Assembly: GCA_964578835.1 (NCBI GenBank)
Contig: CAZOEL010000026.1
Location: forward strand, 11,145 to 75,144
Source: CAZOEL01 sp964578835
GTDB lineage: Bacteria > Desulfobacterota > Syntrophobacteria > Syntrophobacterales > Syntrophobacteraceae
DNA length: 64,000 nucleotides
Reading direction: 5' to 3'
Of the stretch, positions 53,711 through 63,316 are shown one piece after another; positions within the stretch are counted from its first letter, which is position 1; each line of letters opens with the position of its first letter. The translations under genes and the position numbers were made by a program. The notes beneath the pieces were generated by a model. The model saw only the letters and a program-made list of their open reading frames with translations. It had not been told where the DNA came from and did not search any database.

Positions 53711-54241
53711 ATGAGACCTATGAAAAACAGAAGAACTGCCAGCGCCTCAGTTCTGAAGACCTCTGTTTTCCTGGTTACCTTTGTTGCAGTCATTAGCTTG
53801 AGCGCACTCGCTTACAGCAAGATCAAGATTCTTATCGAAGAATTTCCACAGCTGCCGGCCCCTCAAATCCAGAAAGCAAAACCCGAACCCGAACGCGCAG
53901 AGAAGCGCTACGCCGTGGAAGTATACCAGGTCACGGGCAAAGCGTTCAGAGACACCACGGCGTACACGCCTGGAGACCGCAAACAAACCGACGCCACGCC
54001 TTGCATTTCGGCTGATGGGACCGACATATGCAAGGAGCTGGTCAAGGGAGAAAAAGTGTGCGCGGCAAACTTCGTTCCGCTGGGAACGAAGCTCTACATT
54101 GAAGGTTTCGGCATCTGCACCGTCAAGGATCGACTTCATAAGCGCTATAAGAACAGAGTCGATCTTGCTATGAAGATACGTGAAAAAGACCACGCAATAA
54201 AGTGGGGGAAAAAATCTTCCAAAGTAGAGATTCTGAAGTGA
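53711..54241 (+). CDS. secreted 3D-domain (double-psi beta-barrel) protein
   Basis: This 176-residue protein has an N-terminal signal anchor (SVFLVTFVAVISLSALAYSK). The C-terminal part is a 3D domain: FRDTTAYTPGDRKQTDATPC, VPLGTKLYIEGFGICTVKDR, RYKNRVDLAM. The three conserved Asp and the double-psi barrel resemble RlpA/MltA-type cell-wall proteins and YuiC/YabE. It probably binds or cleaves peptidoglycan. AGGA lies 8 bases before the ATG. Confidence 0.85.
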   Translation: MRPMKNRRTASASVLKTSVFLVTFVAVISLSALAYSKIKILIEEFPQLPAPQIQKAKPEPERAEKRYAVEVYQVTGKAFRDTTAYTPGDRKQTDATPCISADGTDICKELVKGEKVCAANFVPLGTKLYIEGFGICTVKDRLHKRYKNRVDLAMKIREKDHAIKWGKKSSKVEILK

Positions 54242-54664
54242 AGGCTGAATAGAAGCCCACAAGGAACATTGCAATTCACAAAATATGCGCAGCACGTCGG
54301 ACAACGATAGAAGACTGCCTGGAAGATTTATCCCGCCTGCCGATCTTAAGTGGGAGAAACGGCAGACGGGAGCCTCCCTGAGCCGGTCCACACAAAACCA
54401 GCATCGTGGACCGAGCTTCAGGTAAGGCATATGCTTCCTATTTATGCAGAGTCGGCGCCAATTGCGTCGGTTCTCACATAAGCTCTTATATTCATTTAAA
54501 TTACCGTGAGAAAAAAACGCCAATCCCCTCTCTGTTTTGTTACAATATCTCCCTTCCCTCCCTGAAGGAGGCAAATCCGGTGGGTGTTTTCTACCCTCCT
54601 CGCCGTGAACCCGACGAAATGCTTACAGCCGTAGGCCCAAATTCTCCTGAAATCTTATTGAGAA
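54242..54664. other. intergenic region with a GC hairpin
   Basis: These 423 bases lie between convergent genes. The strongest structure is CCCGCCTGCCG (54332-54342) with CGGCAGACGGG (54360-54370), a 17-base loop and one G-T pair. A second short stem GGAGCCTCC follows. No T-run follows, so a plain terminator is uncertain. I see no gene. Confidence 0.5.
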
Positions 54665-56422
54665 CTATTTCAAAGGAAGCCTTATGATGAATTCTGCGTA
54701 TTCTCCGGCTTTGCTCCGGCAGTCGATAGTTCCGCGATGAGCTTCAATGATCGTCTTGCATATGGAAAGACCGACTCCGGTGCCTTTAGCGGCTTTGGTG
54801 CTGAAAAAGGGCTCGAAGATATGCTCGAGGATATGCGGCTCTATTCCGGCGCCATCATCCTTGATCGTCACCTGAAGGAAATTGTCGTCCTTCTCTCCGA
54901 CGATGTGGATGATAGTGGGATCTTTTGCAGTCTCCAGACTGTTTTTGATGATGTTGCTCATGACCTGATACATGAGAGAGGCGTCCAACTGTACGGGGGG
55001 CAGATCCGGAGACCAGTCGAGCTCTATGCGCGCGCCTCGCCTCTCGGCTTCCGCCCCATACACAAAGACGACTTCCTGAATAACGGCGTCCAGTCCCATC
55101 CGCTGCAAGCGCAATTGCGGCTTCTTTGCAAACTGAAGCATATTTTCGATGAACTTGGCGATACGTCTCGTTTCCACTTCAAGAGTGTGTATGGATTGTT
55201 CCGCCACCGGACTCATCTTCTCTCTTTTCAGCGTAAACAGGATGGTTTCAATATTATTCAAAAGATTTCCAACCTCGTGGGTGACTTTGCTCGAGGCTGC
55301 GCCAAGAGTGGCCAGATTGCGCGCATGCGTCAGCTCCCGCACGTTTTCCACCTCGCGATCGATATAAGCCCGGATCGATTCGGCCATGCCGTTCACGGCC
55401 ACGCCAAGATCCCCGATCTCATCCCGACGCTTGATATCGACCCGACGCTCGAAGTCCCCCTCGCCTATCCTTTGGACCTGCTCATGCAATTGATGAATGG
55501 GCTCCAAAAACCTTCGAATCAGGAGCCAGCCCGTTAAAGAAGCAAAAAGGCATATGCAGGCGGTCACAATACTGGAAAGGCGCATGTTTCGGTAGAGGTA
55601 TTCGTAGACTTCCCGGTCCGTTTGTCTAAGAACAATGATCCAAGGAGTGGAAGGGATGGCTCGCCCAAGGGAGTAGAGCTTCACGCCCTCGTGCGTTTCG
55701 GTCCACGAGATGGGATTAGCAACAGACGCCCTTAACTCCCCTATACTTTCAGATTGTACAATGGACGCACCCATGACCACATCAGCCATGTCCTGAGCCG
55801 CAACCACCCTCCCATCAGAGTCCGTCATGCACACTTCGCCGGTTTCACCTATGTTGATGTCTTTTATGATACTCCAGACCGCTTTGAGGCTCAACTGGCC
55901 CCACAGGACGGCTGTCACCTTTCCTTGATGGAATACGGGCGCCGCCATGCAGATGTAGGGGATATTCTGAGTGGTGAACATAACGCTCGATGTGGCTGTT
56001 TCACCTCCGAGCGCAGCCTCGAACTCCTTGTCCTTGGGGAATGATGAACCGACTCCATCCGATTCGGTGGCGGCGAGCACATCCTTGTCTGGAGACAAAA
56101 GCCGGATCGACATGTAATTGGTGGCGCTCATATTGTATGCTTCGAGGGCGATCTGGCGCTCGAACGAATCGAACTTGGCGGCCCCGAGCAGCCTGGCGAG
56201 CGACTGGAGGCTTTCCCGAGCGCTCTCCATATAGAATCGTATGGCGCTTGACGAACTGTTGATAATACTCTGGTAATCTCGATCGAGATTACCGCTCATG
56301 TCCCTATAATTGCTAAATGAAAGCACTATGCCGATAGTTGCGACCGATAGAACCAGCAATGGCAGAACGAACAGAAGGAGTCTGTAGATCAGTCTTACTT
56401 TAGGTTTTTGCTTTGTCTTCAT
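54665..56422 (-). CDS. membrane sensor histidine kinase with Cache and HAMP domains
   Basis: This 585-residue kinase has two membrane helices (IYRLLLFVLPLLVLSVATIG and SSIVTACICLFASLTGWLLI) that flank a periplasmic Cache-type sensor of about 250 residues. A HAMP domain follows (RIGEGDFERRVDIKRRDEIG), then HisKA with SSKVTHEVGNLLNN and a catalytic domain (IKDDGAGIEPHILEHIFEPF). The in-frame ATG at 56422 is preferred over 56521. No response regulator is adjacent. It is the last gene of the sigma / anti-sigma / protease series. Confidence 0.92.
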   Translation of the reverse strand: MKTKQKPKVRLIYRLLLFVLPLLVLSVATIGIVLSFSNYRDMSGNLDRDYQSIINSSSSAIRFYMESARESLQSLARLLGAAKFDSFERQIALEAYNMSATNYMSIRLLSPDKDVLAATESDGVGSSFPKDKEFEAALGGETATSSVMFTTQNIPYICMAAPVFHQGKVTAVLWGQLSLKAVWSIIKDINIGETGEVCMTDSDGRVVAAQDMADVVMGASIVQSESIGELRASVANPISWTETHEGVKLYSLGRAIPSTPWIIVLRQTDREVYEYLYRNMRLSSIVTACICLFASLTGWLLIRRFLEPIHQLHEQVQRIGEGDFERRVDIKRRDEIGDLGVAVNGMAESIRAYIDREVENVRELTHARNLATLGAASSKVTHEVGNLLNNIETILFTLKREKMSPVAEQSIHTLEVETRRIAKFIENMLQFAKKPQLRLQRMGLDAVIQEVVFVYGAEAERRGARIELDWSPDLPPVQLDASLMYQVMSNIIKNSLETAKDPTIIHIVGEKDDNFLQVTIKDDGAGIEPHILEHIFEPFFSTKAAKGTGVGLSICKTIIEAHRGTIDCRSKAGEYAEFIIRLPLK

Positions 56423-56469
56423 ATATGTCTTTTCATAGGAATCGAGCCCGAAGGGTTGGGGACTTATGA

Positions 56470-58437
56470 TTACCGATCTTCTCTCTGCCCGGAGCCAGTG
56501 CGGCAATAAGAAGTCACCCATAGGGCTAACGCTCCGAAAAGTGAGCTGTGAGTCTGAAGTCTATAGCGCATCTCCCAAGAAGCGAGTAAGACAGCGCCAA
56601 AGATGCCGCCGACTCTTTGCGATATCTCCACAACGCCCGCAGGAGGAGTGAGAAACGTTTGCGCGAAGACACCGTAATGGAAAGGAGCTCCGGAAATTCC
56701 CGGCGGCGCCTGCGCGGCAACGAGATACATGATAATCATGGCGTAAAAGGAAAGAGTAAACGTCACCACGCCACAGCATGCCTCTAAGGCCGCACTGGAC
56801 GGACTTGGCATTCTGAAGTTCCTGACCGCAAGAAGCGCTGGAGCTGCGCAGATCGGCATTGATGCAGCATCGAATAGAAAAGACTGCCGGTAGAAAAAGC
56901 CCTCGCTCATTGCGCTCGCCAAAGTGGCGCACCATACTGAAAGCGCCACGCTAGCCGTCGCATAACTCCAGACATAGGCAGGTACGGAGGCGACGAGTTG
57001 CAGTATGGGACCAACACCGATGCGACGTGGAGGGAGTCGATCGATCGCTTCGAGATCGCCGTGCACCACCGAAGTTGCGCGCTCCCACAACAATATAGCT
57101 ATGGCTGTCACGAAAGGCGGAATGATCTCTGCTGCCAGCCATGCGGGCCTAATGATCTTTACAATGCCATAGCTGCTGTAAGCGTCATCGATCAGGGCAA
57201 ACGATAAAGCGATAAGCCCCATGAGCATAATCGTCGCAACCCAGGGCAGCAAGCCATAGCCTCGCGCATCGACGCGTCGCTGCGGCAAGCTTAATAACAT
57301 CACCGCAATTTCGAGGAGGTAAGCCGCATCAAAAAGCCAGACCACTCCGCGCAAAGCCAAGGGATCAACCATCAGGATCAGCGTCCGTATAAGGCACCAT
57401 ATGGCGACAGTGGATGCCGCTAGAGCCCCGGTGCGTGGAGCGATGCCTCTTACATGCAGCCATCGATCCGGCGGGGAAATTGTCATGTTCCATCCGGTCG
57501 CCATATCGCCACGGCGGGAGACGTCCCCGATTCCTTCGTAGGGCAGAGATCGAGGACCAATCCCAAGCGTGTGCGCAGCGACCATATCGGCGAAGAACTC
57601 GCGCGCAGCCGCCAGGTTCGGCAGGGCTCCGTGTGTGATGACCCCGATGAAGGCCAGCAAAACGGAGACGAACAACCAACAGAGTCCGAGCTGCAACGAA
57701 AACGGAAGAAACCGGATGCGCTCAATCGGGAGCAGGGCGACAGACGCCATCATTATTGGGGACGCAATCAGGGCTGCCGACATAGCAGTAAGAAGGAAGG
57801 AGAGCGAACGCCCCCATGACCAGAGCAAATTATCCGAGCTTACCCCATGCGCCTTTTCATGCGCGATAAGAAACGCCAGTTGCTGAGGAGCATTCTCCAA
57901 ATGCTTACGATAGAGCTTCTGTGTGAAACCGGCAGGCACAAAAAGAGCATTCTTCCGCTTGCTGAAACCCGCCTCGTCACCGACATCGGTCACGAACAAC
58001 GGAGTCGCGGACTTCGCCAACTCCGACGCCTTTTCGACCCTTTCTCTCACCAGCCCACTACCAGCGCAGACTTTGAGCAGCAGCTCCCCTTTCGGAAGCT
58101 TGCGAAAGACCCAGAAAGCAGACAACCCCAAGACAAATGCCAGTACGACCGCAATCAGCTCAATCCACGTCGCCGGATAAGCCGCGAGGCGCTCCGGCCA
58201 TGTTGCAATGACATTATTGACAAAGGGAGCGATGCCCGCAGCATTGTCTGAATGATTCAATTCGGCATATTGATACTGCGCCTGGCGCAGGGCGCTGAAA
58301 AAGCTGGTTCCCATGTAAAGAGCATACCCAAGCCCAAGCGACATTGTGATAAGGAACAGCCATGCGGCGGCCTCAAAACGCTTCGCCCGGGACTGGATGG
58401 ATTCAGCTACAAAAATGTCCCTTGCCGCCATTCCCAT
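56470..58437 (-). CDS. M48-family integral membrane metalloprotease
   Basis: This 655-residue protein has about ten to twelve membrane segments. The zinc site is clear: HEKAH near residues 193-197 (FLIAHEKAHGVSSD) and the third ligand in AAREFFADMVAAH near 280-284, which is the ExxxD spacing of M48 proteases such as HtpX and Ste24. It starts directly after the anti-sigma stop. A C-terminal membrane domain of about 350 residues is unlike HtpX. A role in cleaving the neighbouring anti-sigma factor is inference. Confidence 0.87.
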   Translation of the reverse strand: MGMAARDIFVAESIQSRAKRFEAAAWLFLITMSLGLGYALYMGTSFFSALRQAQYQYAELNHSDNAAGIAPFVNNVIATWPERLAAYPATWIELIAVVLAFVLGLSAFWVFRKLPKGELLLKVCAGSGLVRERVEKASELAKSATPLFVTDVGDEAGFSKRKNALFVPAGFTQKLYRKHLENAPQQLAFLIAHEKAHGVSSDNLLWSWGRSLSFLLTAMSAALIASPIMMASVALLPIERIRFLPFSLQLGLCWLFVSVLLAFIGVITHGALPNLAAAREFFADMVAAHTLGIGPRSLPYEGIGDVSRRGDMATGWNMTISPPDRWLHVRGIAPRTGALAASTVAIWCLIRTLILMVDPLALRGVVWLFDAAYLLEIAVMLLSLPQRRVDARGYGLLPWVATIMLMGLIALSFALIDDAYSSYGIVKIIRPAWLAAEIIPPFVTAIAILLWERATSVVHGDLEAIDRLPPRRIGVGPILQLVASVPAYVWSYATASVALSVWCATLASAMSEGFFYRQSFLFDAASMPICAAPALLAVRNFRMPSPSSAALEACCGVVTFTLSFYAMIIMYLVAAQAPPGISGAPFHYGVFAQTFLTPPAGVVEISQRVGGIFGAVLLASWEMRYRLQTHSSLFGALALWVTSYCRTGSGQREDR

Positions 58438-58438
58438 C

Positions 58439-59185
58439 CTACGTCAATTCCCTGTTGACAGCTTCCGATACTTTCTCCGCAATGATATTCCCGAGCACAT
58501 CTATCTCTTTATCCGCCAACCCGAGCAGCCCCTCATGTAAGAACGAAACGACGTGGTCGATCAAGGCCGACTTCGTCCTTCCGGTTGTAAGCTCGGCCAG
58601 GTTGTGAGTACACCACATCCATGCTCGAACGACGCTTTCGGCGATAACCGGCAACATATCCCCGCCCAAGTTCGTAGCCTGGGCCAAGCCCGTCTCCATG
58701 CCACGCCGCGGTTCTCTCCCACGAGTCTCTTTCCAACGGGCCATGTGGAAATCAATGTTGTCCAGCACTTCCGCCGCAGCGGCAGCAGCAATACGATCTA
58801 TCGTACTCTGGTCGGGCAATGGAGAAATTGTATTCTTTCTCTCGAATGAAAAGGCAGCTTGCAGACCGGAGCTTTCAGCATGGCTCATCGCCTCGTTCGC
58901 TTGCCTCACGCCATCGCGTCCGAGCGCAAGCGCGAGGGCAGCCTTGGGGTCACTCTCAACGACATGCTCCCATCCGGCGCGATCCGCCTCGATCTTTAGA
59001 ATTTCAAGAAGACAACGTTCGCAATGCTCCTTGTGCCTCTCAACTTCTTCACGTTCGGATGGCGATAACTCGCCATAGACATAATCCACGAGCTTATCAT
59101 CGGCGGGGCATTCCGAGCCGGGAGCCATCCTTTTGAACACCGCCCCCGAAGCCTTTAGAAACTTCCTGAATTTTTCATCATTCAT
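58439..59185 (-). CDS. zinc-finger anti-sigma-like protein, soluble
   Basis: This 248-residue protein carries a zf-HC2 motif (SECPADDKLVDYVYGELSPS, RHKEHCERCLLEI) that binds zinc and usually a sigma factor. No membrane helix is visible; the rest is helical and ends with GLADKEIDVLGNIIAEKVSE. Its ATG overlaps the sigma-factor stop as ATGA, so the two are translationally coupled. A soluble zinc-finger anti-sigma factor next to a membrane protease is unusual. Confidence 0.82.
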   Translation of the reverse strand: MNDEKFRKFLKASGAVFKRMAPGSECPADDKLVDYVYGELSPSEREEVERHKEHCERCLLEILKIEADRAGWEHVVESDPKAALALALGRDGVRQANEAMSHAESSGLQAAFSFERKNTISPLPDQSTIDRIAAAAAAEVLDNIDFHMARWKETRGREPRRGMETGLAQATNLGGDMLPVIAESVVRAWMWCTHNLAELTTGRTKSALIDHVVSFLHEGLLGLADKEIDVLGNIIAEKVSEAVNRELT

Positions 59186-59883
59186 CTCGTCACTCCTCTC
59201 CTGCCGGAGCCCTCTGCGTACCGGGCGGTGACGCAATCACGCATAGCTTGAAAACCCATTCTGGCATGGCTTCTGACGGCCTCGCCGCTCACTCCGCGCT
59301 TCGAAGCTATATCTTCGTATTTCTTCTCTTCAAGGTAGCGCTCAATGACGATTCCTCGCCTATAGGGCTTCAGTCGTCCAAGGCACTCCAGCAGAATCAT
59401 CCTGGCTTCCTTCGTCATGTAGGCTTTATCGGGAGAAAACCTCGGAGCTCCGTCGTCATCCGTCTCGAAGACGCTGAAGACCTTTTCTTCGCTCCATTCC
59501 ACATACATCTTCCCCGGATTCCCCCTGTATGCGGAACGCTGCTTGTCTTGCAGTCGCCTGTATACGCGACCCTTTATATGGACATCGTAGTAACTGCGCG
59601 CTGGATCGTACTCGAGGGTTGCTGTGAAAAGAATCAAAAAAGCGTACTGTATCCAGTCCTCTTGACTTTCAGAAACGCGGACTTCCGCAGGAATCTGCCT
59701 GTATAGCTTTATCGCAATGTAACGCACATAACTCATAATTTCCTTCAAGCAAGCCTCTTGAGATATCTCCCGCCCTTCCGCATCCGGTTTAAAGGGAAAA
59801 GCCTTTGTTAGCTCCAGCAATTGCTGAAAGAGATCATCCCTTTTGACCACTAGATAATCTAATCTTGTTTCTCCATAAGCCAT
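59182..59883 (-). CDS. sigma-70-like RNA polymerase sigma factor
   Basis: This 233-residue factor has region 2-like helices (DWIQYAFLILFTATLEYDPA) and a region 4 HTH (GRLKPYRRGIVIERYLEEKK, YEDIASKRGVSGEAVRSHAR). It is longer than classical ECF factors and diverges in region 2, so it is a non-standard member. It starts with ATG after a GAGGGG site. It is divergent from the radical SAM gene, 376 bases away. Confidence 0.82.
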   Translation of the reverse strand: MAYGETRLDYLVVKRDDLFQQLLELTKAFPFKPDAEGREISQEACLKEIMSYVRYIAIKLYRQIPAEVRVSESQEDWIQYAFLILFTATLEYDPARSYYDVHIKGRVYRRLQDKQRSAYRGNPGKMYVEWSEEKVFSVFETDDDGAPRFSPDKAYMTKEARMILLECLGRLKPYRRGIVIERYLEEKKYEDIASKRGVSGEAVRSHARMGFQAMRDCVTARYAEGSGRRGVTR

Positions 59884-60259
59884 ATGAATGCTTCCCCTCG
59901 CAATTTGGATTCGAGCTTAAGAGCTCAAGATGAAAATTCCTGTTCGAAAGCCAGGGCCACCTCTAAACACTACAATTGCCCCGCTCGCTTATAGTACAAG
60001 AGAGCGCACATTGGCAACCCGCAGAAGCCAAGCCGCTCCCAGTTTCATTATTCTAAAAATTGGACCCCTTCCAACCGGATTTGCTCCGACCGAGCGATAT
60101 CCATATTGAGACCATTCGTACGGAAGTAGATGCGCAGCAAAGCCGCGCGGTGCTTGATGTCGCAGCACAGATCTCGTCTCTTCCTCCGTCATTGCTGCGA
60201 GCAAACAAGGTTTTGCACGTCGGCTCACAAATGAATCGCCAAATGAAAGGAGTCCTGTT
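59884..60259. other. divergent intergenic region
   Basis: This region separates the sigma factor from the radical SAM gene. Two short plus-strand frames were considered: a 35-codon frame from 59884 with two Cys, and a TTG-started frame from 60060 that runs into the enzyme gene. Neither has a ribosome site. I call no gene here; promoters of both neighbours should lie in it. Confidence 0.5.
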
Positions 60260-61591
60260 ATGCATCCGCAAAAATCCAGGATATTGTCTCAGGGAGACTA
60301 CAAAAAATCTAGATTTGTCACGGAAAAGGCCTTCGAATTCGAGGGCGTAAATTTTCTATCTTTGCGCCAAAACATGTATGGAGGCTTCATTGTCATGGAG
60401 GAGGAAAGTTGGCGGCGATTTCTCCAAAATCCGCACGCTGATCCTCCCATGCTGGATCAGTTCATCAGAGAAGCATTTCTGGTTTCGAAGAATATCGACG
60501 AGGCGACCGTATATCGTTGTTGGCGCAATGAGTTGACGCACAGGTATAGTGAGATGCGATCCCACTCCGTGATGACTAGACAGTGCAACTTTCGGTGTAG
60601 TTACTGCATCCTCGATCCCAAACCTGAAAAGATGAGTGGGAAGACGGCGCTATTGGTCGATCGGGCCTGGACCGGCATGATAAAGAAGAAGAAACCGGAT
60701 CGCGTCCGGGACGTCTACAGCGGCGGTGAGGTCCTGCTCAACTTACCACAGGTCCTGGACAGCGCGGCAAGACGCTTTTTCTTTTGTATGGCTGCCGGGA
60801 TCGATTACGGTTTTTGGATCATAACCAACGGCTCGCTGCTCGCCAGCACAGGCGTCTCCCGCATGAAGGAAGTGGGATTGGAAGGCGTGCGGGTCAGCAT
60901 TGCCGGATCGGAGCCTATCCATAATCGGCTGAGGCCTTTCCAAAACGGCGATCATACCTATGAAAGGATCATGACAAATCTAGAGGCCATATCGAGTCAC
61001 ACCAGGATCGTTATTGAGAGCCAGTACGATGCCGGCTCCAATGCGGATTACCTCCAGATCCCGGAAATGCTCGATGACTTGCTGGGGCGAGGCATCGCCG
61101 TCGAAAATGTTCACTTTACACCCATTCTGCCCAGGAGGGGTCAAAGCGACTTTCAGTGCGGAATGGGAGATCCGCACAAGCTCCTTTTTCTGATGCATGA
61201 GGCCGAAAGGAGGGGCTTTCCACAGTTCCACGAGCCCCCATCCAATGGCTGTATGACCGACTGCCGAAGCAACATGGTCTTCGATACGGACGGAACATTC
61301 CTGAGTTGCCCTTCGACGCAGAAAGAGCTCACCTACGGAAACGCAACACGAGGAATCGACGTCATCGCTCGCTCCCAACTCCTGGAGCGGCAGTTTCCCA
61401 ATAAGTGTCTCCATGATTGCGATATTTTGCCCCTCTGCAATGGCGGATGCAGATTGAGCAGCCTCACGGCGGGAGGAGCTTTCGCAGGCGTGGATTGTCA
61501 CTATGAAGCGCTCCGTCTCCTCCTGGACGAGCACATGAACCGGAAAGCCTCAGCCGCTCTCAGGGCGCACAAAGAGAACACAGCGGCGTAA
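60260..61591 (+). CDS. radical SAM/SPASM peptide-maturase-like enzyme
   Basis: This 443-residue enzyme has the radical SAM cluster motif CNFRCSYC at residues 109-116, preceded by about 100 residues like the leader-binding N-terminus of RiPP maturases (SRFVTEKAFEFEGVNFLSLR). The C-terminal SPASM domain has the ordered Cys of two auxiliary 4Fe-4S clusters: CMTDCRSN, FLSCPSTQ, CLHDCDILPLCNGGCRLS, DCHYEA. AAAGGAG lies 8 bases before the ATG. Such enzymes install thioether or C-C crosslinks in a ribosomal peptide. The candidate precursor is the 29-codon gene at 63666. Confidence 0.9.
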   Translation: MHPQKSRILSQGDYKKSRFVTEKAFEFEGVNFLSLRQNMYGGFIVMEEESWRRFLQNPHADPPMLDQFIREAFLVSKNIDEATVYRCWRNELTHRYSEMRSHSVMTRQCNFRCSYCILDPKPEKMSGKTALLVDRAWTGMIKKKKPDRVRDVYSGGEVLLNLPQVLDSAARRFFFCMAAGIDYGFWIITNGSLLASTGVSRMKEVGLEGVRVSIAGSEPIHNRLRPFQNGDHTYERIMTNLEAISSHTRIVIESQYDAGSNADYLQIPEMLDDLLGRGIAVENVHFTPILPRRGQSDFQCGMGDPHKLLFLMHEAERRGFPQFHEPPSNGCMTDCRSNMVFDTDGTFLSCPSTQKELTYGNATRGIDVIARSQLLERQFPNKCLHDCDILPLCNGGCRLSSLTAGGAFAGVDCHYEALRLLLDEHMNRKASAALRAHKENTAA

Positions 61592-61600
61592 AGAAGAACG

Positions 61601-61621
61601 GGCCGGACGGTATGTCCGGCC
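61601..61621 (+). terminator. hairpin terminator after the radical SAM gene
   Basis: GGCCGGAC and GTCCGGCC form a perfect 8-bp stem with a 5-base loop, 10 bases after the stop codon. Only a weak pyrimidine run follows. Confidence 0.6.
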
Positions 61622-61699
61622 TTCCACCAGGGCAAGCGGCAAACTACTGCGCCAATTAGACCCGGTTCATGCAAGAAGAGAAAGATATAACGCGAAAGG

Positions 61700-63316
61700 C
61701 TATCTCGTCGGCAGCTTCAAGTCTCGAATCGAAGCGGAGCGGAGCCTGTAGATATCCCAACTCCACAAGGAGAAAGGGCATGGAAAGTCAACGCGCTTCG
61801 ACATGATATCCAGCGTGGTTCTTTGAAAAAGGAAAGCGCCGGGCTGAAGGTCTACGATGAGGGCTTCGGCTCTTCGATACAGTTCTTTAGCCCTCTCTGG
61901 CCGGGGCTCCTTTGAGGCCTCAATCAGAAGCTCTGTGAGGCCTTGATGCTCAAAGCAGCCGATATGCGCTTTTAAAGATCCAATTGGAGTCCAGAGGTCT
62001 CTTAGAATCTCCGGGTTTTCGAGGCATGAAAGAATTTCCGTCAAGACTGCCTCAAAATCCGTGTTTCTATCACATCGGCGCAGGACCTCCTCGGGGGGAA
62101 GAGGGAGAAGGCGAGCTTTGACGCCAATATCGCTCAGATTGAGCTGCAAGCGGACGGCTACTTGCCTCATCAACCGGTCCTTCTCACTGTAGAGAATCGT
62201 GAACTCAAAGGGTTTTCCATGTCTAAGGAGATATTTGCCGTCCCCGTCATAAGTCCAGCCTTCCTGCATCAAGAGCCTGATCGCCTCTTCCGGACCATAG
62301 TGAGTCGGCATCAAGTCAGGGTCATGATAGGAAGAGCCCGGATCAACAGGTCCTGCAGCAACCTGCCCATAGCCCATGAGGACCTCTTTGACAATCATCT
62401 CCTTGTCTATTGCAAGGGAGAGGGCTTTCCTTACCGTTACGCTTTGAAAAAGCGGATTGTGGGTGTTGTAGAGCAAAATAGAATGAAAAGGATAGGGTGT
62501 GGCGTTGAAATAGAACTTGTCCTTATTTTCCAGCAGCATGGAGCAGTCTACCGGATGAAGTCCAAAGGCGGCGTCGGTGTCTCCCCGGAGGAGTCTGGCC
62601 CACGATCGTTCACCGTCAGGATCAAAGTATAGCGTAACTCGATCCAGCGCCGGCCTTCTTCCATGGTAGTTTTGGTTAGCTACCAGCCCGACTTCCTTTT
62701 CACCGTCTCTGTACTCGAAGACAAAAGGACCGGAGCCGATCGGATGGTCGTAGTATTGCCCGGTTGCAGACGCGCCTTCAGGAACGACTCCCGTACCGGC
62801 GATCTTTTCGAGGAACTCCGGATCATCCTTGATGAGCTTTATGCGGAAGGATTCATCGCTAAGCGCTATGATCTCCTCCACTGAGGCATAATATTCCGGA
62901 CGCAGATTCCTGAGTCGTTCATGAAGCGAATATATCGCATCTCTCGCCTTGACGATCTTTCCATCATGAAATCTGGCGTTCTTTTTCAAGTGTATAGTCC
63001 AGATGAAATCAAGCGGATCGTATTCATAGGAGGTAGCCAACTCGGGGACAAGCTCTCCATGCTCGTTTGTGCTGAAGAGGCTGTCATAGAGAAAAAGAAA
63101 GACGAATGCCGAACCGCGTTCTTCTTTGGTGGGGTCGAGGGAAGCGATAGGCGCGGGAATGTCCAAACGGAGTTGGTTCCCTATGAAGGTCGCAGCCTGT
63201 TCTCCCTCCGTTTTTGAGCATGCGCATAAGAAGCATGCAATGAAAACAAAAGCCGATAGCAAGGCTCCGCTGCGCCATTTCCCCGTTGTGCGGTTCGGAT
63301 GGCGGAGCATCGCCAT
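61700..63316 (-). CDS. family 5 (peptide/nickel-type) ABC binding lipoprotein
   Basis: This lipoprotein of about 538 residues has a lipobox (FLCACSKTEG). The mature protein has the DppA/OppA pattern: LRLDIPAPIASLDPTKEERG, LATSYEYDPLDFIWTIHLKK, ARFHDGKIVKARDAIYSL, and VRKALSLAIDKEMIVKEVLM near the middle. Family members bind oligopeptides, nickel or heme. No permease or ATPase is visible in the window. The frame is open to 63472; the ATG at 63316 gives a normal signal peptide. It lies between the radical SAM gene and the Cys-Cys peptide gene, on the peptide's strand. Confidence 0.88.
   Translation of the reverse strand: MAMLRHPNRTTGKWRSGALLSAFVFIACFLCACSKTEGEQAATFIGNQLRLDIPAPIASLDPTKEERGSAFVFLFLYDSLFSTNEHGELVPELATSYEYDPLDFIWTIHLKKNARFHDGKIVKARDAIYSLHERLRNLRPEYYASVEEIIALSDESFRIKLIKDDPEFLEKIAGTGVVPEGASATGQYYDHPIGSGPFVFEYRDGEKEVGLVANQNYHGRRPALDRVTLYFDPDGERSWARLLRGDTDAAFGLHPVDCSMLLENKDKFYFNATPYPFHSILLYNTHNPLFQSVTVRKALSLAIDKEMIVKEVLMGYGQVAAGPVDPGSSYHDPDLMPTHYGPEEAIRLLMQEGWTYDGDGKYLLRHGKPFEFTILYSEKDRLMRQVAVRLQLNLSDIGVKARLLPLPPEEVLRRCDRNTDFEAVLTEILSCLENPEILRDLWTPIGSLKAHIGCFEHQGLTELLIEASKEPRPERAKELYRRAEALIVDLQPGAFLFQRTTLDIMSKRVDFPCPFSLWSWDIYRLRSASIRDLKLPTR

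Noticed and set aside
59884..59991. 35-codon plus-strand frame with two Cys upstream of the radical SAM gene, considered as a RiPP precursor
   Set aside because: No ribosome site and its start overlaps the sigma-factor start region; the gene at 63666 is far better supported.
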